Below are positions 36,594 through 43,789 of a DNA stretch of 64,000 nucleotides, piece after piece. Each line of letters starts with the position of its first letter. The first letter of the stretch is position 1. Made by a program: the position numbers and the translations under genes. The notes beneath the pieces were generated by a model. That model had not been told where the DNA came from, made no database searches, and was given only the letters and a program-made list of their open reading frames with translations. This DNA comes from Nocardia abscessus (GTDB taxonomy: Bacteria > Actinomycetota > Actinomycetes > Mycobacteriales > Mycobacteriaceae): positions 682,001-746,000 of the forward strand of contig NZ_JADLQO010000002.1 of assembly GCF_015477775.1 (NCBI RefSeq), in the 5' to 3' direction.

Positions 36594-37124
36594 CTAGTAA
36601 CCACGGACGCACTTAGGGCAGTATCCGCACGGCGGATCAGAGACCATGCACGTAACATAGTGGGTCTTGTTCTTATCGAGAGACTTCCTGATCTTCCTCG
36701 CCGACATCCCGGCAAGAGGTGTCAGTATCTCGAAATTGGGTGCCGCGCGACACATGATCCGAGTTACCGCGCCGGTGTCAATGCCGAGGTCGTCTTTGTT
36801 GAATCCGACCGCGATTCCCCGCATTCCGTAGTGCGCCGCGACAATCGCGGCATCAAGAACCATCTGCGTATCCACCAACGCGTGGATTTCGTCAATCTCG
36901 CCGTCACAAGCAGGCATTTCCAATAGCCGACGGATGGTCAACCACCGATGGAGCCTCCGCGCAGTGGCCTCCGCAGCGAGGGTCTTGACCGGATTGGTGG
37001 CGTAGTGGATGAGGTGTAGCGCCGACTGTTCACGCTCGATCATGTAAGTGGAGTCTGCACCACCGGAGAAAAGCACAAGGTGTCGACTTAGATCGAGTCG
37101 ATTCGGCGTCTGCGAGTTAGTCAT
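36594..37124 (-). CDS. QueC-like PP-loop ATPase
   Basis: 176 aa from ATG at 37124, with GGAAGG 10 nt upstream; the ATG at 37142 has no such site. The PP-loop is SGGADS at residues 20-25. A Zn site like that of QueC is at the C-terminus: Cys159, Cys166, Cys169, Cys172 (C-x6-C-x2-C-x2-C, in DPPCGYCPKC). Between them GIAVGFNKDD and LTPLAGMSARKIRKSL fit QueC positions. QueC makes 7-cyano-7-deazaguanine. The protein is shorter than usual QueC (about 220 aa) and no queDEF genes are nearby, so a role other than queuosine synthesis is likely. QueC-like proteins also occur in Qat and type IV CBASS defence systems. Confidence 0.65.
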   Translation of the reverse strand: MTNSQTPNRLDLSRHLVLFSGGADSTYMIEREQSALHLIHYATNPVKTLAAEATARRLHRWLTIRRLLEMPACDGEIDEIHALVDTQMVLDAAIVAAHYGMRGIAVGFNKDDLGIDTGAVTRIMCRAAPNFEILTPLAGMSARKIRKSLDKNKTHYVTCMVSDPPCGYCPKCVRGY

Positions 37125-37550
37125 TGCGGCCCGTCCTTCCATCGGCTTTGCATGAAATCACCCCGATCCAGCAAGTCTGCACCCGGCAACTGCCCCGACC
37201 ACGAGTAGTCCACTACTTGCAAAAGCGATAGAACGCCAACTGAACACATGCCCAATTACTCGGCCCCATGAACACGGCCCGGTACGCGCGATGTTCAGCG
37301 GTGCAATCAGCACAGCGCAGCCAGTCAACCAACCCCGTCCGGAGATATAATCCGCCCCCTCCCCCCTGTCTGCACAAATATCGGCCCGAATGCCTGAGAG
37401 TGGGCCACCATTGCCGGGGGAGGGTCCATAGCCCACCAGGAACATGCCTCCAGATTGGCTCCTGAGCGACGAAATCGGTTGCAGCCCTATCGGACTACCC
37501 ACTAACCGGGGCGGGCAACGCCGGAGGCTGTGAGCAGCGATGAGAGTCGG
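37125..37550. other. 426-bp interval upstream of the QueC-like gene
   Basis: No convincing gene; a minus-strand frame at 37158-37502 has no ribosome binding site. A TATAAT hexamer occurs at 37346-37351 on the plus strand without a following gene. The interval probably holds the promoter of the QueC-like gene. Confidence 0.45.
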
Positions 37551-38642
37551 TTATCGGTCGCGAGCAATTCCCCGCGCGCGTTCTTGCCCTTGTCCGGTGC
37601 CGCCACGCACAACGCCAGGCGCGTGACCAGGCGGCTCTCGCACCGCCGCTGACGGTGGCTGCGCTTGCCCGAGTCCGAGAAGCTTCACCACTTCCGGGGG
37701 CACTCCGCGGGCTTGCAGGCGCGCCAATTCTTGTGCGCGTTCCTTCTCGTCCACCTCGCGCGCTCTGAGGGCTTCTTCACGCGCCTTGGCGGCTGCCGCG
37801 CGTGCCTCGGCTGCTGCACGCTCTAGGCTGGCAGCGTCGGCAGCCTCTCGGGCCGCATGTTCCCCAGTGTCGGCGGCTTCCCGTTCCTGCAACTGATTGG
37901 GTACCGGGAATTCCAGAGCCACCCGTTCGGCAGCCTCACGTGCCACCCGGGCTTCCGGCGTTTCGCGTGCCTGCCTGGCTAGCTTGGCTTGTTCTTGCGC
38001 CTGTCGGTTACGCTCGACTCGCCCAGGGGCCTCCGCTCGGCCACGTGTAGCACCATCGCGGAATCGCAGCATATTCCGGAACTTCTCGGCTCGCCCCCGC
38101 GCCTTTGCCAGCAACGCGATTTTATCCCGCCGCTTCTGTAGCTCCTGAGCCTTTTCCTGCCCCGCCTTCTCGCGGACACCGGGCAATTCGAGCTGCTTAC
38201 CCGTTTCCCTTTGTAGTCCGATCGCCCAAATCTCGCGGGCAACATGCCGAGGGATGACCTGATGCGTGAACTTTTCCTTGAAGTCGCGGACCAAACCATC
38301 TATAAGCTTCTGCACTTCCGGCGACCTATATTCGCCCTCGACGGTCCGGAGTACGTGTTGCTGTATTTCACCCTTGTCGAGAAGCGCTCGAACAACTTCA
38401 AGCTGCTTCTCATCTTTAGGCGAATCCATTCTGCCGGACTTTTCTTCAATCGTGTAGATCAGTCCGCGCACGTCCTTAATTTTGTCGAACCTGATCGACA
38501 CACCGGCAGCGCGGAATTTCTTCGACTGCTGCACGTAACCGTTCTCGCGGTCGCGAAAGTACCGATATGTGCCGTTCTCGAATATCCTGCCACGCGTATT
38601 GTTGTCGTAGTTATGGCGGTCTCTGTCGTATCCATCCGGCAT
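37551..38642 (-). CDS. Coiled-coil protein with a possible PD-(D/E)XK-type N-terminus
   Basis: 363 aa from ATG at 38642. Residues 1-145 are a compact region with DVRGLIYTIEEKSGR (Asp57, Glu66, Lys68) and Gln80, an order and spacing like a PD-(D/E)XK nuclease core (D...ExK...Q). Residues about 165-330 are a very charged Arg/Glu/Ala-rich segment predicted as coiled coil, and the end is disordered and basic. I recall similar IEEKSG..KDEKQLE segments in actinobacterial proteins of unknown function. The nuclease reading is inference. It lies 66 bp downstream of a very acidic protein gene on the same strand. Confidence 0.6.
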   Translation of the reverse strand: MPDGYDRDRHNYDNNTRGRIFENGTYRYFRDRENGYVQQSKKFRAAGVSIRFDKIKDVRGLIYTIEEKSGRMDSPKDEKQLEVVRALLDKGEIQQHVLRTVEGEYRSPEVQKLIDGLVRDFKEKFTHQVIPRHVAREIWAIGLQRETGKQLELPGVREKAGQEKAQELQKRRDKIALLAKARGRAEKFRNMLRFRDGATRGRAEAPGRVERNRQAQEQAKLARQARETPEARVAREAAERVALEFPVPNQLQEREAADTGEHAAREAADAASLERAAAEARAAAAKAREEALRAREVDEKERAQELARLQARGVPPEVVKLLGLGQAQPPSAAVREPPGHAPGVVRGGTGQGQERARGIARDR

Positions 38643-38708
38643 AACTGGCCACGCCCCCCGTTTGTGCTACTTCGGGTTAAGTGAGTGTAGAGCCGTTACG
38701 CAACAGGC

Positions 38709-39236
38709 CTAGCTTTCCTCGCCACGTTTGGCCTCGTGGTCAGCCGCGTACTCACGTAGCGCAGCTGCCGCGTACGAGAACATGCCGTCGTACGCATCGG
38801 GAGAATGATTGATCATGTCATTCATAAGCGCCCAGGCGGAAATCTCGTCTTCGTCGTAGGTGTCACATTCCAACGCCGGATTCAAGCTGTCGTAGAAAGT
38901 GCATTCATCGTCGGACGATTCCCATTCAATCCACCGTGCACCCGCGAATTTGATATAGCATTCGCCGATGAAGCAAATGAATGCGTCGGCCATGTCGGCG
39001 TTCTCGGGAGCCATCGCGGTGGCCATATCCGGGAACAGCTTGGCAATAATCGGATCGAGCCGTTTAACCTCCGCTGAGTCTTCCGGCCACGGCTCCGAAG
39101 GAATCTCACGTATGCCCGCATAGTCCATGAACTTCTGGGCTTGCGCATTACGCCGTTCAGGGTCGACCCATTTACCCCATGCGGTCTGCTCGACGGGTAC
39201 GCCGAGCTCCATGGCCAACTGCTCGTCATTCCCCAC
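38709..39236 (-). CDS. Very acidic hypothetical protein
   Basis: 175 aa from GTG at 39236, with AAGGAG 6 nt upstream; the frame to 39293 is not needed. Asp and Glu are strongly over-represented, with clusters such as ESSDDECTFYDS and YDEDEISAW, and there are several Trp. No family recognised. Its place just before the basic coiled-coil gene suggests a protective or binding partner (immunity-like), which is inference. Confidence 0.6.
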   Translation of the reverse strand: MGNDEQLAMELGVPVEQTAWGKWVDPERRNAQAQKFMDYAGIREIPSEPWPEDSAEVKRLDPIIAKLFPDMATAMAPENADMADAFICFIGECYIKFAGARWIEWESSDDECTFYDSLNPALECDTYDEDEISAWALMNDMINHSPDAYDGMFSYAAAALREYAADHEAKRGEES

Positions 39237-39302
39237 GCCTAACTCCTTCTCGCTATGGTCGGAACAGGCCAGTGTCGCATGCCACAGCGACAAACACCGC
39301 CG

Positions 39303-39590
39303 CTACACGACCGAAGGGAACCCAAGGTCAGCGCTCCCCCGGTACGTGTACAACTCGTCCCGGTGCGCGAGTAGGCGACGAGCAGCCGACATAGCCAGCA
39401 GCAACGCGTGCACCGAGTCGTCGCCCTTGCTGCGCTGCGTAACGGGTTTACGGCCAATGCCTTCGATGCGGAAACCGCACGACCAGCCGTCTATCTCCTG
39501 CACCGGTTTACCGAACGTCACCACCACGGGACTGCCGTCACAGCACAGCTCACGAGTTGCGATCGGCTCACCCAGCTCGTCATCCTGCAT
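39303..39590 (-). CDS. Small protein, DUF6968-like
   Basis: 95 aa from ATG at 39590 with GGGGAAA upstream. Segments IATRELCCDGSPVVVTFGKP, GWSCGFRIEGIG and DDSVHALLLAMSAARRLL recall the DUF6968 family of small actinobacterial proteins; the family call is tentative. It starts the minus-strand group that leads to the acidic and coiled-coil proteins. Confidence 0.55.
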   Translation of the reverse strand: MQDDELGEPIATRELCCDGSPVVVTFGKPVQEIDGWSCGFRIEGIGRKPVTQRSKGDDSVHALLLAMSAARRLLAHRDELYTYRGSADLGFPSVV

Positions 39591-39620
39591 TCGTTTCCCC
39601 ACGGGATGTAGCGATGGGAC

Positions 39621-39652
39621 AACCCCGGTGCACATCGTCGGGAACCGGGGTT
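39621..39652 (-). terminator. hairpin between two cargo genes
   Basis: AACCCCGGT (39621-39629) pairs with ACCGGGGTT (39644-39652), 9 bp with a 14-nt loop. It lies after the stop of the gene at 39770 and before the gene at 39590. Confidence 0.55.
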
Positions 39653-39769
39653 GACTGCGACTCTCCCTCTAGCTGACGAGGGGGCCTAGAGGGACCAAGA
39701 CCAAACGCATGTTCTGTCGTCCAGTGAGCGCAGGTGGGGCGCGTTCCTGGCGTGTCCGAAACCGAACCA

Positions 39770-39985
39770 TCATCGCTCCAGGTACAACCGCTCGCACGGC
39801 AGCCTGGGCCAGCCCTCAGCATCGGGGAACACGGCCACCGCATCTACGTAGTGCCGTTTCCGGTGATCTTCAACGAACGCCAACGCAGCCGTGAGACACG
39901 CGGCGAAGTCGAGCCGCGCGCCGTGCAGGAACACCGACAGATGCACGTCTGGATCGTTCGGCAGCGGAGAAGTGCAGTCAGACAT
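39770..39985 (-). CDS. Small hypothetical protein
   Basis: 71 aa from ATG at 39985. Its start overlaps the stop of the upstream gene by 8 nt, which supports coupling. The segment LSVFLHGARLDFAACLTAALAFVEDHRKRHYVDAV looks like a small alpha/beta domain. No family recognised. Confidence 0.55.
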   Translation of the reverse strand: MSDCTSPLPNDPDVHLSVFLHGARLDFAACLTAALAFVEDHRKRHYVDAVAVFPDAEGWPRLPCERLYLER

Positions 39986-40457
39986 GAACCGACGCCCAAC
40001 GCCTACCCGGACCACCACAGGCGCGTATGTGCCCGACCACGACCATTCCAGACGGGCGGAACCGGTCACGGGGTGTCTCTATCCAATGCCGGATCGCTCC
40101 GGACTCAGCCGTGGGCGAGGGCAACGCGACCGTGCCGCCCTCCCGGACAATCGACACGTCGAGCCGGAATAGCTCCGCGAAAAGCTTGGTGTCTTCAGGC
40201 ACGTCGGGCCTCACCAAATACGTCCATCTGTTCGAGCGAGGATGCGCCACAATCGGCCCCAACGCGTCTCTGCGGTGCCGCATTTGGTGCAGCACAGCAC
40301 GCCCTAAAGGCGCCGGCATGGTCAGCGCCCCCACATGCGACGACTTCATGATGATGCGCCCCAACTCAGGCGGGTCGATCACCGCGGGCAGATCACACAC
40401 ACGCCGGTAGAAGTGGCAGCGGGACACCGGGGTGTCCCCAAACGCTATGTGGCCCAT
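39978..40457 (-). CDS. Hypothetical protein typical of XRE/DUF397 loci
   Basis: 159 aa from ATG at 40457 with AGAGG 6-10 nt upstream. The C-terminal half reads WTYLVRPDVPEDTKLFAELF, then a VALPSP..ESGAIRHWI..PRDRFRPS pattern. I recall similar proteins beside XRE regulators in Streptomyces and Nocardia, of unknown function. It is divergent from the XRE gene. Confidence 0.65.
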   Translation of the reverse strand: MGHIAFGDTPVSRCHFYRRVCDLPAVIDPPELGRIIMKSSHVGALTMPAPLGRAVLHQMRHRRDALGPIVAHPRSNRWTYLVRPDVPEDTKLFAELFRLDVSIVREGGTVALPSPTAESGAIRHWIETPRDRFRPSGMVVVGHIRACGGPGRRWASVHV

Positions 40458-40488
40458 GAAGACCTCTACTCGTATCGGAAAGGCTTAG

Positions 40489-40578
40489 GTGCGCCCGGTC
40501 CTCGACAACCCCCTGACCGGTACCCGAGGGCGGGACCTGTTGCGGTGTCTGCGATTCCGCGCTCCCTACCGGGCGCAC
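40489..40578. repeat. widely spaced inverted repeat between divergent genes
   Basis: GTGCGCCCGGT (40489-40499) and ACCGGGCGCAC (40568-40578) are perfect 11-bp inverted copies 68 bp apart, in the 253-bp gap between the gene at 40457 and the XRE gene. They may be paired regulator sites or a hairpin. Confidence 0.5.
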
Positions 40579-40710
40579 ATCCAGAACACCACTGTCCGTG
40601 TCGGCATAACCACGTATCAGTCGGAACTTTCCAAGAAAAACCGGTGCAGTTCCACTTGAGCTGTCAATCTAGTTCCAAACAAGACCGGCACTCTTTGGGA
40701 GACTAAGGAA

Positions 40711-41601
40711 ATGGCAAGGGATAGCGGCTCCGGCTCCACGCTCGTTAGACGGCTGCTTGGTCGCGAACTGGCCGCACTGCGAAACAAGGCGGGGATGCCG
40801 ATGGATGAGGCGAAAGCGGTGATATCCGTTGGGAAGCAAACGATCTGGCGCATGGAGACCGGGCAATCGGTCCGGCTGCGAGCAATCGACATCGCAGCGC
40901 TTTGCAAGGCGTATGGCGCGAGCCCCGAGAAGACCGAGATACTGCTAGCGCTGTGCGAGGAAGCGCAGGGCAAGGGTTGGTGGCACGCGTACGGCGACAC
41001 GATCCCCAAGCACTTCGAACCGTTTGTCGGCTTGGAACAGGCAGCGGAGCGCATCGTCACGTATCAGTCTGCACTGATCCCAGGACTGCTACAGACCCCC
41101 GAGTATCGACGCGAAGTTATCTGGACCGAGTTCCCGGGCATGGAAACCGCAGAGGTCGAACGGCGCATCGAACTAGCCGCCCGCCGTCAGGATCGCCTAA
41201 CCGATAGTCGAAACCCTCTCGTCCTTGAAGTCATCATGGATGAGTTGTCCTTACGGAGACCAGTCGGGGGGCCGTCCGTGATGTCTGCACAGCTCCATCA
41301 CATCTTGGAGATCAGCACGCTACCGAACGTGTCTGTGCGCGTCGTGCCTGCGTCAGCGGGCACACATCCGGGGCTGTTGGTGGGCACGTTCGTGCTCCTG
41401 GAGTTCCCTAGGCACCCCAGAGCGCATATGACCGAACCTCCCGTGATCTTCGTCCAGGGGTTTACCGGTGCGCTCTACCTTGAGAAACCCGTCGAGGTAG
41501 AGCAGTACCGTGACGCATACACTCGGCTACAGCGTTCGGCACTAGATGAAGACGCCAGTAGGCGTCTCATCCTTGAGATTGCAGAGGAGTTGGCCCGGTG
41601 A
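40711..41601 (+). CDS. XRE regulator with DUF5753 domain
   Basis: 296 aa from ATG at 40711, with AAGGAA upstream. The HTH at about 15-70 includes LRNKAGMPMDEAKAVISVGK and TIWRMETGQ, and the rest is DUF5753 (YQSALIPGLLQTPEYRR, RQDRL, VRVVPASAGTHPGL). These proteins regulate adjacent DUF397 genes in actinobacteria. The stop overlaps the DUF397 start. Confidence 0.92.
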   Translation: MARDSGSGSTLVRRLLGRELAALRNKAGMPMDEAKAVISVGKQTIWRMETGQSVRLRAIDIAALCKAYGASPEKTEILLALCEEAQGKGWWHAYGDTIPKHFEPFVGLEQAAERIVTYQSALIPGLLQTPEYRREVIWTEFPGMETAEVERRIELAARRQDRLTDSRNPLVLEVIMDELSLRRPVGGPSVMSAQLHHILEISTLPNVSVRVVPASAGTHPGLLVGTFVLLEFPRHPRAHMTEPPVIFVQGFTGALYLEKPVEVEQYRDAYTRLQRSALDEDASRRLILEIAEELAR

Positions 41602-41795
41602 CAGTTGACGTGTCGGGGGCAAGGTGGTTCAAGAGCAGCCGTAGCAGCGGCTCTCAGGACTGCGTAGAGGTTGCCTTTCTCGACAGGGGCATGGTCGGCG
41701 TTCGGGACTCCAAGAATCCGACCGGCCCCGCGCTGGTCTTCACCCCCGGTGAGTGGGACGCATTCACCGCTGGCGTGCAAGACGGCGAGTTCTAA
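41598..41795 (+). CDS. DUF397 small protein
   Basis: 65 aa from GTG at 41598, overlapping the XRE stop by 4 nt (GTGA). It has the family core WFKSSRSSGSQDCVEVAF and VRDSKNPTGPALVFTPGEWDAF. XRE/DUF5753-DUF397 pairs control development and secondary metabolism in Streptomyces and behave as toxin-antitoxin-like pairs in some reports. Here the pair is carried by the mobile element. Confidence 0.93.
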   Translation: MTVDVSGARWFKSSRSSGSQDCVEVAFLDRGMVGVRDSKNPTGPALVFTPGEWDAFTAGVQDGEF

Positions 41796-41810
41796 GCGCC
41801 GCTGAGCCAC

Positions 41811-41851
41811 GAAGCCCGGTATGACACGCTACGGCGGGTTGTCCGGGCTTC
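41811..41851 (+). terminator. terminator after DUF397
   Basis: GAAGCCCGG (41811-41819) pairs with CCGGGCTTC (41843-41851), followed by TTCATG. It lies 16 bp after the DUF397 stop and near the right end of the element. Confidence 0.65.
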
Positions 41852-41897
41852 TTCATGCTCTGACCTGTGTGTTTAAGAGCGTGTTATTCGAATATAT

Positions 41898-41908
41898 GCC
41901 AGGTCGTA
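41898..41908. repeat. attR core
   Basis: GCCAGGTCGTA at the right boundary, identical to 30773-30783. On the element side GAGCGT (41877-41882) is the inverse of ACGCTC (30796-30801) near attL; joined in attP they would flank the core at 15 and 12 bp. Confidence 0.85.
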
Positions 41909-42148
41909 GACGCTGCCCAGCTTCGGCAAGGTCGCGGGCGACAATGCGAGGACCACCCGGCCGTCGGGCCACTTCTCCCCCGAGTTCGCCACCGCCGAAC
42001 GGATCCGGTCGCGAGACTCCTGCAACGCGGTGTCGGGCAGCCCGACGAGGTGGACGGAAGGCAGGCCCTGCCCGATATCGGCCTCGATCTCGACGAGCAG
42101 ACCGTCCACGCCGGTCACCGCGACGGAGTGCGCCCGCCCGAGGGCCAT
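41898..42148 (-). pseudogene. comM: comM, 5' part (element-interrupted)
   Basis: From ATG at 42148 the frame codes for the N-terminal Lon/S5-like domain of ComM (MALGRAHSVAVTGVDGL, ADIGQGLPSVHLVGLPD) and runs to GSVYDLA at the attR core, then 7 element-coded residues to a stop at 41873. The gene starts directly after the yraN stop. The rest of comM is at 29515-30783. Confidence 0.92.
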
Positions 42149-42505
42149 TCAGAACACCGCCTCGAGATGATCGATGACCGGTGCGCGACCCCGTACCGCC
42201 AGCACCGACACCACATCGAACCGGATGCGCCGCCACGGCCCGTCCTGTTCGGCCAGCCACAACAGGGCCAGCCGGCGGATCCGCTGCCGCTTGGCGAAGG
42301 TGACCGACTCGGCCGGTGTGCCGTAGCCGAGGCCGGAACGAGTCTTGACCTCCACGAACGCGGTCACGTCGCCGTCGCGGGCGATCAGGTCCAGCTCGCC
42401 GTATCGGCAACGCCAGTTCCTTGCGACGATCTCCATCCCCGCGGCGCGCAGAAATTCCGCCGCCAATTCCTCCCCGTGCGCGCCGAGCGCCTGTCTGTCA
42501 GTCAC
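42149..42505 (-). CDS. yraN: YraN/UPF0102 nuclease-fold protein
   Basis: 118 aa from GTG at 42505. It has the PD-(D/E)XK-like core ELDLIARDGD and TAFVEVKTR. Conserved next to comM and rnhB; M. tuberculosis has Rv2898c here. The exact function is not settled; some members have nuclease activity. Its stop is adjacent to the comM start. Confidence 0.92.
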   Translation of the reverse strand: MTDRQALGAHGEELAAEFLRAAGMEIVARNWRCRYGELDLIARDGDVTAFVEVKTRSGLGYGTPAESVTFAKRQRIRRLALLWLAEQDGPWRRIRFDVVSVLAVRGRAPVIDHLEAVF

Positions 42506-42603
42506 CCGGCCAGCGTGCGCCGGGCGCGAATCAGGTCAGCGCCGCCGACCTGGGAGAACAGAAAACCTGTGGATAGCCGAGCCGCTGTGCAGAACCCTTG
42601 GGC

Positions 42604-42909
42604 TCACTCCGGCAGCCGCAGGTCGGGCTTCTCCAACTCCTCGATGTTGACGTCCTTGAAGGTGATCACCCGGACGTGCTTGACGAAGCGGGCCGGGCGA
42701 TACATGTCCCACACCCACGCGTCGCTCATCCGCACCTCGAAGTACACCTCGCCGTCCGCGTTCTGCGGCCGCAGCTCCACCGAATTGGCCAGGTAGAAGC
42801 GGCGCTCGGTCTCCACCACGTACGAAAACTGGCCGACGATGTCCTTGTACTCGCGATACAGCGAGAGCTCCATCTCGGTTTCGTACTTCTCGAGGTCCTC
42901 GGCACTCAT
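42604..42909 (-). CDS. DUF2469 family protein (Rv2901c-like)
   Basis: 101 aa from ATG at 42909 (MSAEDLEKYETEMELSLYRE), the same length as Rv2901c. The sequence is very conserved in actinobacteria and lies between yraN and rnhB. Function unknown. Confidence 0.92.
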   Translation of the reverse strand: MSAEDLEKYETEMELSLYREYKDIVGQFSYVVETERRFYLANSVELRPQNADGEVYFEVRMSDAWVWDMYRPARFVKHVRVITFKDVNIEELEKPDLRLPE

Positions 42910-42955
42910 CGGGTGGGACGTCCTCCTTCTCGCCGCATCGCGTCGTGTGATGACA

Positions 42956-43762
42956 TCATCGCGCATGCGCTGCGTCGGTAGCCACTCGGCCAGCCGTACG
43001 CCCGTTCGGAAACTGCTCGGACATTGCTTCGTCGAGGCCCTCGGCCAGCACCGCGTCCGCGGCGTCGGCGGCCGCCGCGACCGGCCGGAGCCCGGCGGCC
43101 TCGCGAACATTGCGCCAGGAGCGGCGGTGCTCACTGCTCGGTCCGAGGCGGTGCAGCGCGGCGGTGTGCTCGGGCGTGTTGTAGCCCTTGTGGGCGGCGA
43201 AACCGTAGCCGGGGAACCGCTGGTCCAGCTCGACCATGATGCGGTCCCTGGTGACCTTGGCCAGGATGCTCGCCGCCGCGATGCAGGCCGCCGCCCCGTC
43301 GCCGCCGATCACGGGCAGCGACGGCACCGGAATGCCGGGGACCCGGAACCCGTCGGTCAGCACGTAGCCGGGCTCCTGGCCGAGCCCGGCGACGGCGCGG
43401 CGCATTCCCTCGATATTGGCGACGTGGATGCCGATCGAGTCGATCTCCCAGGCCGGGATGACGACGACCTGGTAGGCCAGCGCCAACCGGATGATCACCG
43501 GGTACAGCTCTTCGCGGGTGGCCTCGGTGAGTTTCTTGGAGTCATCGAGACCGGCCAGCCGGTCGTAGGCCTTCGGGGCGAGCAGGCACGCCGCCACGAC
43601 CAGCGGTCCCGCGCACGGCCCCCGGCCCGCCTCGTCGACGCCGGCCACCGGCCCGAGGCCACTGCGGATCAACGCCGCCTCGAGCGTGCGCAGCCCTCCC
43701 GCCCTGCGCATCACCACGCGCGGCGGCCATCCGTTACCCACCGGCACTCGACCTTGCCCCAC
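42956..43762 (-). CDS. rnhB: Ribonuclease HII
   Basis: 268 aa from GTG at 43762; the N-terminal [17 protein letters not shown] matches the mycobacterial start. The active-site motifs [23 protein letters not shown] and the later [17 protein letters not shown] and HKGYNTPEH are intact. It removes ribonucleotides from DNA-RNA hybrids. Confidence 0.95.
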   Translation of the reverse strand: MGQGRVPVGNGWPPRVVMRRAGGLRTLEAALIRSGLGPVAGVDEAGRGPCAGPLVVAACLLAPKAYDRLAGLDDSKKLTEATREELYPVIIRLALAYQVVVIPAWEIDSIGIHVANIEGMRRAVAGLGQEPGYVLTDGFRVPGIPVPSLPVIGGDGAAACIAAASILAKVTRDRIMVELDQRFPGYGFAAHKGYNTPEHTAALHRLGPSSEHRRSWRNVREAAGLRPVAAAADAADAVLAEGLDEAMSEQFPNGRTAGRVATDAAHAR

Positions 43763-43789
43763 CGTCCAATTATCCTGCGCCCCGAGCGA

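Larger units (their letters stand above)
30773..41908. mobile_element. serine-integrase element inserted in comM
   Basis: About 11.1 kb bounded by an 11-bp direct repeat. Deleting one repeat copy and the intervening DNA restores an uninterrupted comM frame (KLGSVYDLALAVAVLDASG). The element has lower GC and different codon use from its surroundings, most clearly in the integrase and at 36.5-39.3 kb. Contents in order: integrase, TM protein, ATPase operon with HTH, resolvase, cargo genes on the minus strand, and an XRE/DUF397 pair. No transfer or capsid genes are seen, so it is best called an integrative (possibly mobilisable or phage-satellite-like) element. Confidence 0.92.

Noticed and set aside
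37158..37502. Minus-strand frame of 114 aa
   Set aside because: No ribosome binding site and no family resemblance; it lies in the gap upstream of the QueC-like gene.
30784..41897. A prophage
   Set aside because: No terminase, portal, capsid, tail or lysis gene is present in 11 kb.
30784..41897. CRISPR array, tRNA or rRNA genes
   Set aside because: I found no regularly spaced repeats of CRISPR type and no recognisable tRNA or rRNA sequence anywhere in the window.
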